A stretch of 64,000 nucleotides of DNA. Origin: Microbacterium thalli. GTDB lineage: Bacteria; Actinomycetota; Actinomycetes; Actinomycetales; Microbacteriaceae. Shown here one piece after another: positions 43,584 to 51,371 of the stretch. The stretch lies in contig NZ_JAQZCH010000001.1 of assembly GCF_028737325.1 (NCBI RefSeq), positions 912,732 to 976,731 of the forward strand, read 5' to 3'. The stretch's first letter is position 1, and each line of letters opens with the position of its first letter. Made by a program: the position numbers and the translations under genes. The notes under the pieces were generated by a model that ran no database searches, had not been told where the DNA came from, and saw only the letters and a list, made by a program, of their open reading frames with translations.

Positions 43584-43612
43584 CTTCTGCCACGTTTCTG
43601 CCACGAAACGTG
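43584..43612. repeat. direct and inverted repeats near the island left end (candidate integrase arm sites)
   Basis: TTCTGCCAC occurs twice, at 43585-43593 and 43596-43604, 11 bases apart (about one helical turn). Overlapping them, CACGTTTC (43591-43598) and GAAACGTG (43605-43612) form an 8-base inverted repeat. Repeats of this type about 75-100 bases from the tRNA end are where tyrosine integrases or excisionases bind; that assignment is inference. Confidence 0.5.
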
Positions 43613-43664
43613 ACCGATGTCCTGAGACGTGACATTGAGACGAGCCACATACGTCCGGCTTCAA

Positions 43665-44228
43665 TCAGTTACCTACGGCGTGGAATCTGTGCTGGCCCGC
43701 GAACCATAGCCCCGTGCTGCGTGAACGACGATAGGTGCCAACAAAGCCGATCGGCTTCACGTACACGTCTATCCGCCAACTGCGTTCGCCGGGGATCTTC
43801 GGGAGCTGCTCTCCGGCCAGCACAAGATTCGCGTACCAACCATTGATGGTCTCGTTGACGTAAGTGCCGCTGCGGGACTTGAGGTCGAGATTGGACACTC
43901 CGGGGAGCTGAGTCCGTGCGCCTGGTCGGTCCGACAGTGACGGCGCGGCGATGTGATATCCGGTGCCGAGGTGGAACGGATCACTTCCCCCGGTCCAGGG
44001 CTCATGCTTCCCGGCGGCGTCCAGTCGACGGACCCACTCAGACTCAAGACGCAGTGGGGACCCGTCCAACCGCCGAGCCCAAGGCGCAAGCGTGTTCGAA
44101 GACAACAGGTCCGCCGGCATGCTTGATAGCCACGCGAGGAACCCGAGGAGAGTTCCGTCCCGCTCCCAGGTGTCGCGAATCAGCAGTAGTCGATCGTCCT
44201 CAACCGGTAGCCGTGCGTATACCACCAC
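43665..44228 (-). CDS. hypothetical protein, island cargo
   Basis: 187 residues, no family recognised. The sequence is rich in Trp, Arg, Asp and Ser with no membrane segment or signal: LLLIRDTWERDG, WARRLDGSPLRLESEWVRRLD, FHLGTGYHI, WRIDVYVKPIGFVGTY. The GTG at 44228 has AAGGG six bases upstream and overlaps the end of the preceding 107-residue gene by 49 bases; a longer GTG start at 44255 has no ribosome binding site. The large overlap leaves open that the two frames were once a single gene joined by a frameshift. It ends the minus-strand group headed by the ADP-ribosylglycohydrolase-like gene and converges on the tRNA terminator. Confidence 0.62.
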   Translation of the reverse strand: MVVYARLPVEDDRLLLIRDTWERDGTLLGFLAWLSSMPADLLSSNTLAPWARRLDGSPLRLESEWVRRLDAAGKHEPWTGGSDPFHLGTGYHIAAPSLSDRPGARTQLPGVSNLDLKSRSGTYVNETINGWYANLVLAGEQLPKIPGERSWRIDVYVKPIGFVGTYRRSRSTGLWFAGQHRFHAVGN

Positions 44229-44503
44229 AGCAGACCCTTGTCCGGTCTCGTCCACCCGAACGAATAGGTGAGGAACGAGAACAGCGAGGCGTAGTAACCA
44301 ATCTGATGTTCAAACCGGCCCTCGTCGTCCGGCACTGTGTCCGGTGCCGCGGGCATTGGAGCCCCCGACCAACTCGCAGTCAGTGCCCGGTAAGGCAGTG
44401 GGACGGCCCAGACCCAGGCGTGCTGTCCCCCTTCGTGCTCCACCAGGTCGAGCGATGGGTTCGGAATGCGCACGCGGTGCACACGTCGGTGCGGGGTCTC
44501 CAA
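44180..44503 (-). CDS. hypothetical protein, island cargo
   Basis: 107 residues, unrecognised. A TTG start at 44503 follows GAGGA with five bases of spacing, immediately after the stop of the ADP-ribosylglycohydrolase fusion gene, so the two should be co-translated. The composition is aromatic-rich toward the C-terminus (HQIGYYASLFSFLTYSFGW, GLLWWYTHGY), though too short and polar for a clear membrane segment. The reading frame overlaps the downstream gene by 49 bases. It could be a separate small protein or the N-terminal part of a frameshifted longer one. Confidence 0.55.
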   Translation of the reverse strand: METPHRRVHRVRIPNPSLDLVEHEGGQHAWVWAVPLPYRALTASWSGAPMPAAPDTVPDDEGRFEHQIGYYASLFSFLTYSFGWTRPDKGLLWWYTHGYRLRTIDYC

Positions 44504-44504
44504 G

Positions 44505-46700
44505 TCATTCCTCGTTTCGGGGAGTCGCAGGGTACTTCAGTCTCCATGCCCGATCATCTATCGGTTGCCACTTTGGTGCGGACACTCGCGTCGTGAGGTC
44601 AATGGCTAGGCGGTCCATGATCCAGCCGAACTCGAGGCGGCTAATGAGCGAAGGAGGGAGCGACTCGTAGCCGTGGGTTGCTCCCGCGAAGGCAAGGGCG
44701 ACCGACGCTACAGACCGCCCGTTCGCCGCGGGAGAGCAGAAGTCGAGTATGCCTTCCGCGCCATCATGGTCGTCGAACGATGTGGCGACATATATGCCGC
44801 CAACCAACGCGCCGAGGGCATCGCCGTCTCTCGCCAGGTGCGTGAGGTTGCTGCGGCTCCGCGGAGCCCTCGATCCGCGATCGATCGCGTCTCCGATTGC
44901 CGCACGTGGAAAGTTGCTCGTGCTGGTGAGGCCCCAAATCGAGTCGGCTGATCTCGCGGCGTGGTGAAGAGTTGAAGACAGTGGTGCATTGGATCGGAGC
45001 AAGTGGGCGATGAGGAACGTCGAAACGGTCGCGCTCCCCGTAACCCACGGGTGTGAATGCGTCTGCCCGGCGAACATCCCTGCGTACGCGGCTACCTTGT
45101 CCGGTCCGCTGCGTACGAAGCCGCTGGCTCCGGCTAGTGCTGCGTACGGCAGCCCCTTGATCAGTCCTCGCGAGCTGGGCTCCCGAGTCGAATTGCCCGT
45201 GGTCGACGCCATCATCATTGAGGGCGAAGATCCGTGAGCGGTACGGATCTCAGGCGTGTCCATGAGCCAGCCGCGAGCGGGGCGACCGTCGACGATCGGC
45301 AAGGGCTCCCACCCCGCCTCCCCGGAACGTGCACCCCTGAGCAGCGCCCATCGCTGGTATGCGCGCATCACCTCTTCGTTCTGAGATTGAATTGCCCAGT
45401 CGTAGGCAGTGAAGTTTCGTAGCAGGCCCTCGACGGTCCATGCGGCAAGCTCCGTTGCAGCCCCAGCGCGGAGTTGGCTGCCGTTGTCTCGAACTCCGCC
45501 GCCACTACTCATCGAGTCTCCCAGTGCGATGCCGAGCATCAGGCCTCGAACTTTGCTCACCCAGGTTGGTAGCGATACCTCGCCGTCGCCGGGAGGCGAT
45601 ACCTGGGGTACTCGGTTAGTTGCGGTCGCCGGTACTTCAACCGGTCTTTCTGCCGGAAGTCGCCGACGTTGTCCGGCAGGCTGCGGCGGCCTTGGTGCAA
45701 CGGCGTTGCTGACCAGTTGTTCGACCGTCGCAGTCGTGTCCGGGAGGCTCAGTTGACCGCTGCTCGTGTGAAGAACTCCGGATTCATCGACGAGCACGAG
45801 TGGCTGTCCGTGCTTCAAGCCCACCCACATTGGTTCATGCCAGTACTCGGGCCGATTGGTCGCGACGCCTTCGTCGTACTGTGCCTCAAGGAGCGCCAGG
45901 TACTCGATCATCGACTGTTGCGCTGTGCCGAACCGACGCTCGATCGACGTCACTGAGAGTGGATCGTCGTCATCCCCGACGAATCGCGCCGGACGGACCA
46001 GCCAGTCCTTCCCGAGGCCTACCAGCACCGCGAGAGCATGATACGCCGCGCTCTTGGGGGTGAGTGCTTCTCTGCTGTCGACCGGGCCCCAGATCGTGGA
46101 CCAATCCCCGTTGGGCGCGAAGGCTTCATCCCAGCTCACGGGAGTTATGCCCTTAGGGTTGACGAAGGTTGCCCCATCAGGGCTGTCGAAGTGGAGCGCG
46201 GGACCCGTCGGCCCGTCGTGCACAACGAGGTGGGGTGTTTGGTGGGGGTAAGTGACCCAACTGATGGTCAGCCATGGTCGGGAGCGGACGTGATGCGCGC
46301 CGCACACCCATGATCGTCGGTATGCATCATGTTCGTCGGGTTCATCGTTCAGCATGCGGTCCTCTGCGAGCGATAGGTGGGCAGGGGCTGGGGAAGGTGG
46401 GTGGCACTTCGGACAAGCGCCGACTCTGTACCACCACTTGCGCTCGGGGTGTTGCGTCCATTCCCAGCCACAGCGGTCGTGGGTGTCGTCGAGAAGTTCC
46501 CTGCGCACGCAACTGACAATGTGGGCGGTATACGGTGGGTCGGATTCGGCGAACGCATCCAGGTCCTTCGGCGCGACAGTGACGTAGTCGCCCGTGACTG
46601 CATCTTCGAGAACGAGGCTCCCGCTCTCAAGAATCGTGACGAACTCCTGAGCGATCACATCGATTTGGATCAGGTAGGTGCGGCCCCGCGGCGCGCTCAT
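44505..46700 (-). CDS. ADP-ribosylglycohydrolase-like protein with a large unknown N-terminal region
   Basis: 731 residues. Residues about 385-731 resemble the ADP-ribosylglycohydrolase fold: RGLMLGIALGDS (D395) corresponds to the first metal-binding loop and ARDGDALGALVGG keeps a DxD (D625, D627) like the usual DTDTIGA loop. The usual TDDT is GAAT here (residues 414-417), so catalysis is uncertain. Residues 1-380 match nothing I recognise; C64, C77 and the pair C96-x2-C99 suggest a zinc site. The family removes ADP-ribose from proteins or nucleic acids, so the role may be immunity to, or control of, an ADP-ribosylating factor. The ATG overlaps a 32-codon upstream frame. It lies in island cargo between the tRNA and integrase. 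Confidence 0.75.
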   Translation of the reverse strand: MSAPRGRTYLIQIDVIAQEFVTILESGSLVLEDAVTGDYVTVAPKDLDAFAESDPPYTAHIVSCVRRELLDDTHDRCGWEWTQHPERKWWYRVGACPKCHPPSPAPAHLSLAEDRMLNDEPDEHDAYRRSWVCGAHHVRSRPWLTISWVTYPHQTPHLVVHDGPTGPALHFDSPDGATFVNPKGITPVSWDEAFAPNGDWSTIWGPVDSREALTPKSAAYHALAVLVGLGKDWLVRPARFVGDDDDPLSVTSIERRFGTAQQSMIEYLALLEAQYDEGVATNRPEYWHEPMWVGLKHGQPLVLVDESGVLHTSSGQLSLPDTTATVEQLVSNAVAPRPPQPAGQRRRLPAERPVEVPATATNRVPQVSPPGDGEVSLPTWVSKVRGLMLGIALGDSMSSGGGVRDNGSQLRAGAATELAAWTVEGLLRNFTAYDWAIQSQNEEVMRAYQRWALLRGARSGEAGWEPLPIVDGRPARGWLMDTPEIRTAHGSSPSMMMASTTGNSTREPSSRGLIKGLPYAALAGASGFVRSGPDKVAAYAGMFAGQTHSHPWVTGSATVSTFLIAHLLRSNAPLSSTLHHAARSADSIWGLTSTSNFPRAAIGDAIDRGSRAPRSRSNLTHLARDGDALGALVGGIYVATSFDDHDGAEGILDFCSPAANGRSVASVALAFAGATHGYESLPPSLISRLEFGWIMDRLAIDLTTRVSAPKWQPIDDRAWRLKYPATPRNEE

Positions 46701-46795
46701 CGGGCGTTCGCCAGACTCTTGTGCTCGTGGAGAACATCATTGGGGTCGCGCCGGACGGCCGCGATCACTGCGTACCTCACGTGTCCCAGACCCAT
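46697..46795 (-). CDS. possible 32-residue leader peptide or small protein
   Basis: A short frame encoding MGLGHVRYAVIAAVRRDPND and twelve more residues. Its TGA overlaps the ATG of the ADP-ribosylglycohydrolase-like gene (ATGA), and GGGA lies five bases before its ATG. The overlap suggests translational coupling, in the style of every other operon in the window. No homology can be judged at this length. Confidence 0.4.
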   Translation of the reverse strand: MGLGHVRYAVIAAVRRDPNDVLHEHKSLANAR

Positions 46796-46952
46796 GGCCG
46801 TCCCATCTCTACGCGTAGAGCCTAGAAGGGGCCAACGACAGTTGCCTCTCGCCTCGCTCGAGCCGATGGACTCGGCAGTGATACGTCTGGCAGGACTCGC
46901 GAGTCCGGTCTAGCGGCGACGTCGGGCGATCTCGGTCCGTGACGGACTCGGA

Positions 46953-47219
46953 TCAACTCATGAGCTCGCGAATGTTCTGCTCATATCGAGCCGCGTCTGC
47001 GAGGTGTTCGTCCGTGACGGAGATCATGACGGGAGTGTCGTCTCTTGACAGCGGCGCGACGGTGGGGCTGGACGATCCTCGGGTCGTCAGGGAGGCGAGC
47101 GTCGTCACTGTCACATAGTCGTCGTCGAGTTTGACGACAAGCGCATGTTTCATGCCCGGCGGCACGGCCGCAGGGAGCGTGCCCCGGACCCAGTGCGTCT
47201 GCTGCAGTTGTGCGGCCAC
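46953..47219 (-). CDS. small hypothetical protein, island cargo
   Basis: 88 residues, unrecognised. The predicted secondary structure begins with beta strands (HALVVKLDDDYVTVTTLASL) and ends in a helix (DEHLADAARYEQNIRELM). GTG start at 47219, five bases after a minus-strand TACAGT (47225-47230) that could be a -10 box, so it may be leaderless. It lies between the integrase and the ADP-ribosylglycohydrolase group, on the same strand, with a gap of about 160 bases to the small frame at 46795. Confidence 0.6.
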   Translation of the reverse strand: MAAQLQQTHWVRGTLPAAVPPGMKHALVVKLDDDYVTVTTLASLTTRGSSSPTVAPLSRDDTPVMISVTDEHLADAARYEQNIRELMS

Positions 47220-47250
47220 GCGACCACTGTATGGCTACGCCAGGCCACGG

Positions 47251-48342
47251 TCAGACCCCATCGATCTGGTCGAGTAGCCGATCCAGCCCATCGTCAAAGA
47301 GGTCCGCGTACCTGTCGAGCGTCATCGCGGCGGACGCGTGGCCGAGCATCCGCTGCACGGACTTCACGTTGCCGCCGGCGTTCACCGCGATCGACGCAGC
47401 GGTGTGGCGCAGGTCGTGCAGCACCATCGTCTCGACACCCGCGGTCTTGAGTGCCGTCTTCCACCAGGACTTCGAGCCCGCCGACGAGCGCACGCGTCGC
47501 ATGTACTCGCCAGTCGGCCCCGGGAACACGAGATCGCTCTTGCGGCGTCCCGTCATCTCCGCACGCAGCGCCTCGACCACGATCGCGGGCAGCGGGACGA
47601 GGCGGGTGCTGGCGTCCGTCTTCGGCGTGCTCAGGTGGATCTCGCCATGCACTTCGACGGCCGACCGGTGCACGGTGATCCGTCGCTTCTCGAGGTCAAC
47701 GTCGGCGACCTTCAGCGCTACAGCCTCGCCCCAGCGCAGTCCGCAGTACCCCAGCGTCAGCACGAGCGGCCGATGCGAGCCACTGGCATCAGCCACACGC
47801 CGCAGCTCTTCCTGCGTCAAGTAGCGGCGGATGCGTCGGGTTCGGCGGCGTGGCAGCGAGTCGACGCCGGTGGCAGGGTTTCGGCCGAGTCGCCCGTCCT
47901 TGACTGCCTGCTTCAGGATGCCGTTGAGCACCCCGTACGCGCGGTGCACGATCGACGGAGAACGGTCGATCTCGCTCAACCACGCGGCGATATCACCGTT
48001 GACCACGCGGCGCAGCGGCACGCGCTCCCAGCGCGGAGCGACGTGGAGTCGCCAGCTCGTCTCGAGCGGCTTGTACGCCGACGGCTTGAGCGTGCGCTTC
48101 TTGATATCGAGCCACGCCGGCGCCAAGGAGCCGACGGTAACCGTCGACTTGCGGGGGTCGGTCCAGTCGCCGGTTATCAGCTTCGACTTCTCCGTCGTCA
48201 GCCACGCCTCGGCCTCTGCCTTCGTCAGGAAACCGCGCTTCTCGACGATGCGATTGCTGGGCGAGACGTACCGGGCACGCCAGAGCGTGCCGTGTTTGAC
48301 CGAGTCGTAGGAGTAGACGTTTCGGGTCGTGCGCTTAGGCAT
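47251..48342 (-). CDS. int: tyrosine site-specific integrase
   Basis: 363 residues. The N-terminal arm-binding domain (about 1-60, SYDSVKHGTLWRARYV) is followed by a SAM-like core-binding domain. The catalytic domain has R in CGLRWGE near 206, HDLRHTA near 306, the second H in LGHAS near 332 and the nucleophile Y in LDRYADL near 343. The complete R-H-R-H-Y set suggests an active enzyme. It integrates and excises DNA at an attachment site, most likely the tRNA-Ser(GCT) 3' end 3.7 kb away. The ATG overlaps the stop of the upstream gene by eight bases. It is unusual in being separated from the tRNA by cargo genes. Confidence 0.93.
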   Translation of the reverse strand: MPKRTTRNVYSYDSVKHGTLWRARYVSPSNRIVEKRGFLTKAEAEAWLTTEKSKLITGDWTDPRKSTVTVGSLAPAWLDIKKRTLKPSAYKPLETSWRLHVAPRWERVPLRRVVNGDIAAWLSEIDRSPSIVHRAYGVLNGILKQAVKDGRLGRNPATGVDSLPRRRTRRIRRYLTQEELRRVADASGSHRPLVLTLGYCGLRWGEAVALKVADVDLEKRRITVHRSAVEVHGEIHLSTPKTDASTRLVPLPAIVVEALRAEMTGRRKSDLVFPGPTGEYMRRVRSSAGSKSWWKTALKTAGVETMVLHDLRHTAASIAVNAGGNVKSVQRMLGHASAAMTLDRYADLFDDGLDRLLDQIDGV

Positions 48343-48922
48343 CGTCCGTTCGACGCGGGCGGCCCTGCGTATAGTTCATGCCCTTGAGCCGGCCGGCGGC
48401 GCGCGCCTTCGCGATCCAGTCGGATGCCGTGCGGTGCGGCACATCGAGTTCCACCTGCACCGCCTTCGTCGGCGGCAGGTCCGCGAGCGCTGCGGCGCCG
48501 TAGAGGATCTCGATCACCTCCATGCGCTCGTCCTTCATCCCGCGCTTGACGACAGCGGATGCCATCCACTGCGGGATGATCCGGCCCTCGCCGGCGGTCA
48601 GGTCTGCGACCGTCGTCCACTCGCCGCCGTCCGAGCCATCCATGCGCACCGCGATGCAATGCGGGACGGCGGCTTGCACGATCGCCTGCGCGGCGATGTG
48701 ACGCAGCGCGCGTCGATCGAAGTCCGGCCGTATCGCCCGGCTGACGAGCGTCATGACGACGTACTGACCTTCGTCGGGCGAGTAGTGCGCCTCGAGGGTC
48801 GTTTCGATCCCGGTTTCGTCGTTCGTCGTGGTTGCAACGAACGCGCGAGCAATGCGCAACGCCGACCCGACGGGTTCCGTCGCGGCATCCGCTGACATGG
48901 GTGTGCCATCGAGAGTGGTCAC
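48335..48922 (-). CDS. integrase-associated HTH-type protein of unknown role
   Basis: 195 residues, directly upstream of and overlapping the integrase gene. The C-terminal 45 residues (LPPTKAVQVELDVPHRTASDWIAKARAAGRL) look like a helix-turn-helix of the kind that selects DNA targets; the N-terminal part is alpha/beta and unrecognised. The GTG at 48922 follows an AGGAGG at 48939-48934 with 11 bases of spacing. An ATG at 48949 (MQNEEVR) is an alternative but has poor ribosome binding. It is probably a regulator or accessory factor for recombination, judged only by position. Confidence 0.65.
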   Translation of the reverse strand: MTTLDGTPMSADAATEPVGSALRIARAFVATTTNDETGIETTLEAHYSPDEGQYVVMTLVSRAIRPDFDRRALRHIAAQAIVQAAVPHCIAVRMDGSDGGEWTTVADLTAGEGRIIPQWMASAVVKRGMKDERMEVIEILYGAAALADLPPTKAVQVELDVPHRTASDWIAKARAAGRLKGMNYTQGRPRRTDDA

Positions 48923-48976
48923 GTCGATTCTCACCTCCTCATTTTGCATTACCTCGAACGCACATCGCAGAACCTC

Positions 48977-49006
48977 TTGACAGAGCATACTCCTTAGTTG
49001 TGTACT
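48977..49006 (+). promoter_or_regulatory. promoter of the island plus-strand operon
   Basis: A perfect TTGACA (48977-48982), an 18-base spacer and TGTACT (49001-49006), upstream of the HTH gene at 49047. An imperfect dyad (GAGCATAC at 48983-48990 against GTGTACTC at 49000-49007) overlaps it and could bind a regulator of this divergent region. Confidence 0.55.
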
Positions 49007-49046
49007 CATGTCAAACACGGTTCCAACAACGCAGCGGAGGTGCGCC

Positions 49047-49277
49047 GTGGCAATGAAGATCGAAACGACTCCCGTCGACCTGAAACACAAGTACCTGAGC
49101 CCGCAGATGCTGGCCGACCAGCTGCCGGGCATCTCGACCGGCACGCTCGCGATGTGGCGACATGAGGGCAAGGGCCCGCGCTATCGCAAGCTCGGCCGCA
49201 TTGTGCTCTACGCCGTCGACGAGGTCGACGAGTGGGTCGAAGCCGCCATGCGCGAAGGCACGATCGATGGCTACTGA
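49047..49277 (+). CDS. small helix-turn-helix (excisionase/MerR-like) protein
   Basis: 76 residues. The sequence HKYLSPQMLADQLPGISTGTLAMWRHEGKGPRYRKLGR followed by VDEWVEAAM is the winged-helix DNA-binding pattern of the excisionase family that recognises att or operator sites (quoted in part: YLSPQMLADQL, GTLAMWRHEGKGPRY). The GTG at 49047 is preferred because CGGAGG lies six bases upstream; an ATG at 49008 is also in frame. It heads an operon of five overlapping plus-strand genes divergent from the integrase. It may direct excision or regulate the divergent promoters. Confidence 0.8.
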   Translation: MAMKIETTPVDLKHKYLSPQMLADQLPGISTGTLAMWRHEGKGPRYRKLGRIVLYAVDEVDEWVEAAMREGTIDGY

Positions 49278-49557
49278 TCTGATGCCGGATGCCGCGCCGC
49301 GGGCCGTCACTGTGTACACGACCGGCCCCGCGTGCGTGCAGTGCATGCTCACGGAGAGCCTCTTGGCGGACCTCGACATCCCGTTCGTCGAATGCGACAT
49401 CACCCGCAACGAGAACAGCGCCGCCCGCGACTATGTTGTCGGCGACCTCGGATACACCCGCGCGCCGGTCGTGGTCGTCGACGAGCACGACCACTGGTCA
49501 GGGTTCCAGCCGGACGAGTTGAAGAGGATCGCGGCCAGGTTCGCGAGCAGGTCATGA
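49267..49557 (+). CDS. NrdH-like redoxin (glutaredoxin fold)
   Basis: 96 residues. It has a thioredoxin-fold start VTVYTTGPACVQC with active-site C23 and C26 (CVQC, the NrdH signature), then YTRAPVVVVDEHDHWSGF, the cis-Pro and the WSGF loop characteristic of NrdH. It would be a thiol-disulfide electron donor, for example to ribonucleotide reductase. Such genes are common on actinobacteriophages and integrated elements. Its ATG lies within the end of the HTH gene (11-base overlap) and its stop overlaps the next ATG. Confidence 0.85.
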   Translation: MATDLMPDAAPRAVTVYTTGPACVQCMLTESLLADLDIPFVECDITRNENSAARDYVVGDLGYTRAPVVVVDEHDHWSGFQPDELKRIAARFASRS

Positions 49558-50024
49558 ACGCGAGACCTGATCCGAGTGCAGGGGAGAGTCTCGGGGAAGC
49601 GGGGGAGCGCATTCGGTCCGCCGCTCCGATCCTTGGCGACCGCGCAACCGACGATGACTGCCGCATCCGACGAGCGATGATCGACGAGGCTCTGGCCGTC
49701 CGCGGCATCCATCCCGGTGCGCACGAGTGGCACACTGCCCTACTCGTCGACGGGCATGTGGCCGGCGTCTGGGTGAACTCGGTCGAGGAGGCTGAGCTCG
49801 AGCTCACGGTCTGGTGGGGCACGCGATGCCATTGGGTCACCGTCGATCCGCAGTGCCTGCTCTTCCACGAGTACTTCCCGAAGGGCAAGCGGTCCGCGGC
49901 CGAAGCCGAGCGGCGCTTCCCGCTCGCGCCGCCTCGCGCGTTGCGCGACCGCTTCGCTCCCGCTGATTCGCTGCTCGACGGCATTTGGCCCCCATCGGCA
50001 TCCACGACGTCGGTCGCGAGGTGA
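49554..50024 (+). CDS. hypothetical protein, island operon
   Basis: 156 residues, unrecognised. A charged N-terminus is followed by a compact-looking domain with several Trp, His and Cys: HPGAHEWHTALLVDGHVAGVW, ELTVWWGTRCHWVTVDPQC, LFHEYFPKGKR. There is no signal or membrane segment. The ATG overlaps the NrdH-like stop (ATGA) and the TGA overlaps the GTG of the coiled-coil gene. Function unknown. Confidence 0.7.
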   Translation: MNARPDPSAGESLGEAGERIRSAAPILGDRATDDDCRIRRAMIDEALAVRGIHPGAHEWHTALLVDGHVAGVWVNSVEEAELELTVWWGTRCHWVTVDPQCLLFHEYFPKGKRSAAEAERRFPLAPPRALRDRFAPADSLLDGIWPPSASTTSVAR

Positions 50025-50923
50025 TCACCTTGATCGACGACGATGCTGAGCGGCTCCAGCGAGCGAACGAGGACCTTCGCCTTCAGATCGCGCATGCTCG
50101 CGCTGCGGTCTACGAGAGGGAGAAGCAACGTAAGGAAAGGCGTCGTGAGTACGCGCGCGAATACTACGCGGCACATCGCGACGAGTACCTCGACTATCAG
50201 CGGCAGTACCGCGCGGAGCAACGCGAGAAGGACCCTGAGGCGTATCGGGCGGGTAAGCGTGAGCGTAACCAGCGCTGGCGTGATTCGCACAAGGACCAGG
50301 TCAACGCGCGACTGCGCGACAAGTACCGCGACAACGCCGAGAAGCACCGGGAGCGGCGACGTGAGTACTACGCGGCGCATGCCGAGGAACAGCGTGCGCG
50401 CCGCCGCGAGTACTACGCCCGCAACAAGGAGAAGCAGAAGGCCTCCCACCGCGCGTGGCGCGACCGCGAAAAACGGCGCCGAGCAGTCGGCCTGCCGACG
50501 CAGCGTCTCCATCGCGTACCTCGCGACGAGCGCAAAGCGAACCGCGTCGCGGCCCACGCCTTCTTCTCACGAACCTGGACCGAGGAGGAACTCATGACCA
50601 TGATGGAGATCTTCGCGACGCCGCCGGAACTGCTGGCGGCGTGGAAGAGAGACTGTCTCAAAGCGCGCGCGACCTACGCGCTGGCTGAGCAGCAAGAGGA
50701 GCTCGCGCGCCTGCAGAAGGAACTGAGCCGTGTGGCACCCGGCCCTAAGCCGAAGCCGCGCATGACGCCGCAGGAAATCGAAGAGGCGCGAATGGATGCC
50801 ATCGCGAAGCAGATCAGCGAGCGCCTCCGCCACCACGAAGAACCGCGCCGAGTCCATCATCTGGACCCCGCAGCCCCGCATCCGATGCTGCGTCACCCCG
50901 ACACGAGAGAACTGAACCGATGA
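50021..50923 (+). CDS. highly charged coiled-coil protein with REYYAAH-type repeats
   Basis: 300 residues. The N-terminal 165 residues are extremely rich in Arg, Lys, Glu and Tyr, with recurring units such as RREYAREYYAAHRDEY, RREYYAAHAEEQRARR and RREYYARNKEKQK. This gives a long helix likely to be a coiled coil. The C-terminal half is also helical and ends in a Pro/His-rich tail. Proteins of this style are seen on actinobacterial phages and elements, but I know no defined function. The GTG at 50021 overlaps the preceding stop (GTGA); a TTG 36 bases upstream is in frame but unlikely. Confidence 0.75.
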   Translation: MITLIDDDAERLQRANEDLRLQIAHARAAVYEREKQRKERRREYAREYYAAHRDEYLDYQRQYRAEQREKDPEAYRAGKRERNQRWRDSHKDQVNARLRDKYRDNAEKHRERRREYYAAHAEEQRARRREYYARNKEKQKASHRAWRDREKRRRAVGLPTQRLHRVPRDERKANRVAAHAFFSRTWTEEELMTMMEIFATPPELLAAWKRDCLKARATYALAEQQEELARLQKELSRVAPGPKPKPRMTPQEIEEARMDAIAKQISERLRHHEEPRRVHHLDPAAPHPMLRHPDTRELNR

Positions 50924-51183
50924 GCGTCATCGACAGGAGCCGCGCCGAGAAGGTGCTCTACCGCACCGCCATCAGCGCGTTCATGTACTACCCCGACAAG
51001 GCTGACAACGAGCCCGGTTACGACGTCGAGGAGGACGTTGCGTGGTGCGCCGCGCCACTGGAGCGTCGGCTGCCGTCGCCGGATGTCGAGATGTTCCGTG
51101 GGATCATCCGGATGCTGATCACCGAGCCGCTCGCAGACCGCCGACCTCTGATTCAGAAGCTCGCCGAGCTATCGGGGGAGTAG
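50920..51183 (+). CDS. small hypothetical protein, end of island operon
   Basis: 87 residues, unrecognised. Mostly helical and acidic, with MYYPDKADNEPGYDVEEDV in the N-terminal third and FRGIIRMLITEPLADRRPLIQKL later. The ATG overlaps the coiled-coil gene stop (ATGA). It is the last of five coupled genes. The 188 bases between it and the convergent zeta-like gene hold only a weak AGTCCG/CGGACT stem (51270-51289). Confidence 0.68.
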   Translation: MSVIDRSRAEKVLYRTAISAFMYYPDKADNEPGYDVEEDVAWCAAPLERRLPSPDVEMFRGIIRMLITEPLADRRPLIQKLAELSGE

Positions 51184-51371
51184 GTGGCGGATCCGTCCTG
51201 GCGGCCGATCGTAGCGACCTCCGGCGCGCTCCGTTCCGGCCCTGCGGCATATCCTCCCTCGCTGCGCTCAGTCCGGTAATCCTCGGACTCGGCACTGCGC
51301 GCGCCTCCGGTCGCGTTGTGAGCCACTACCAGGACGGTCTGAGAAGCGCGGGCGATGCGCCCTGATGTGAG

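Noticed and set aside
51270..51289. AGTCCG/CGGACT hairpin between the island operon and the zeta-like gene
   Set aside because: The stem is only six base pairs with an eight-base loop and no U-tract; too weak to call a terminator.
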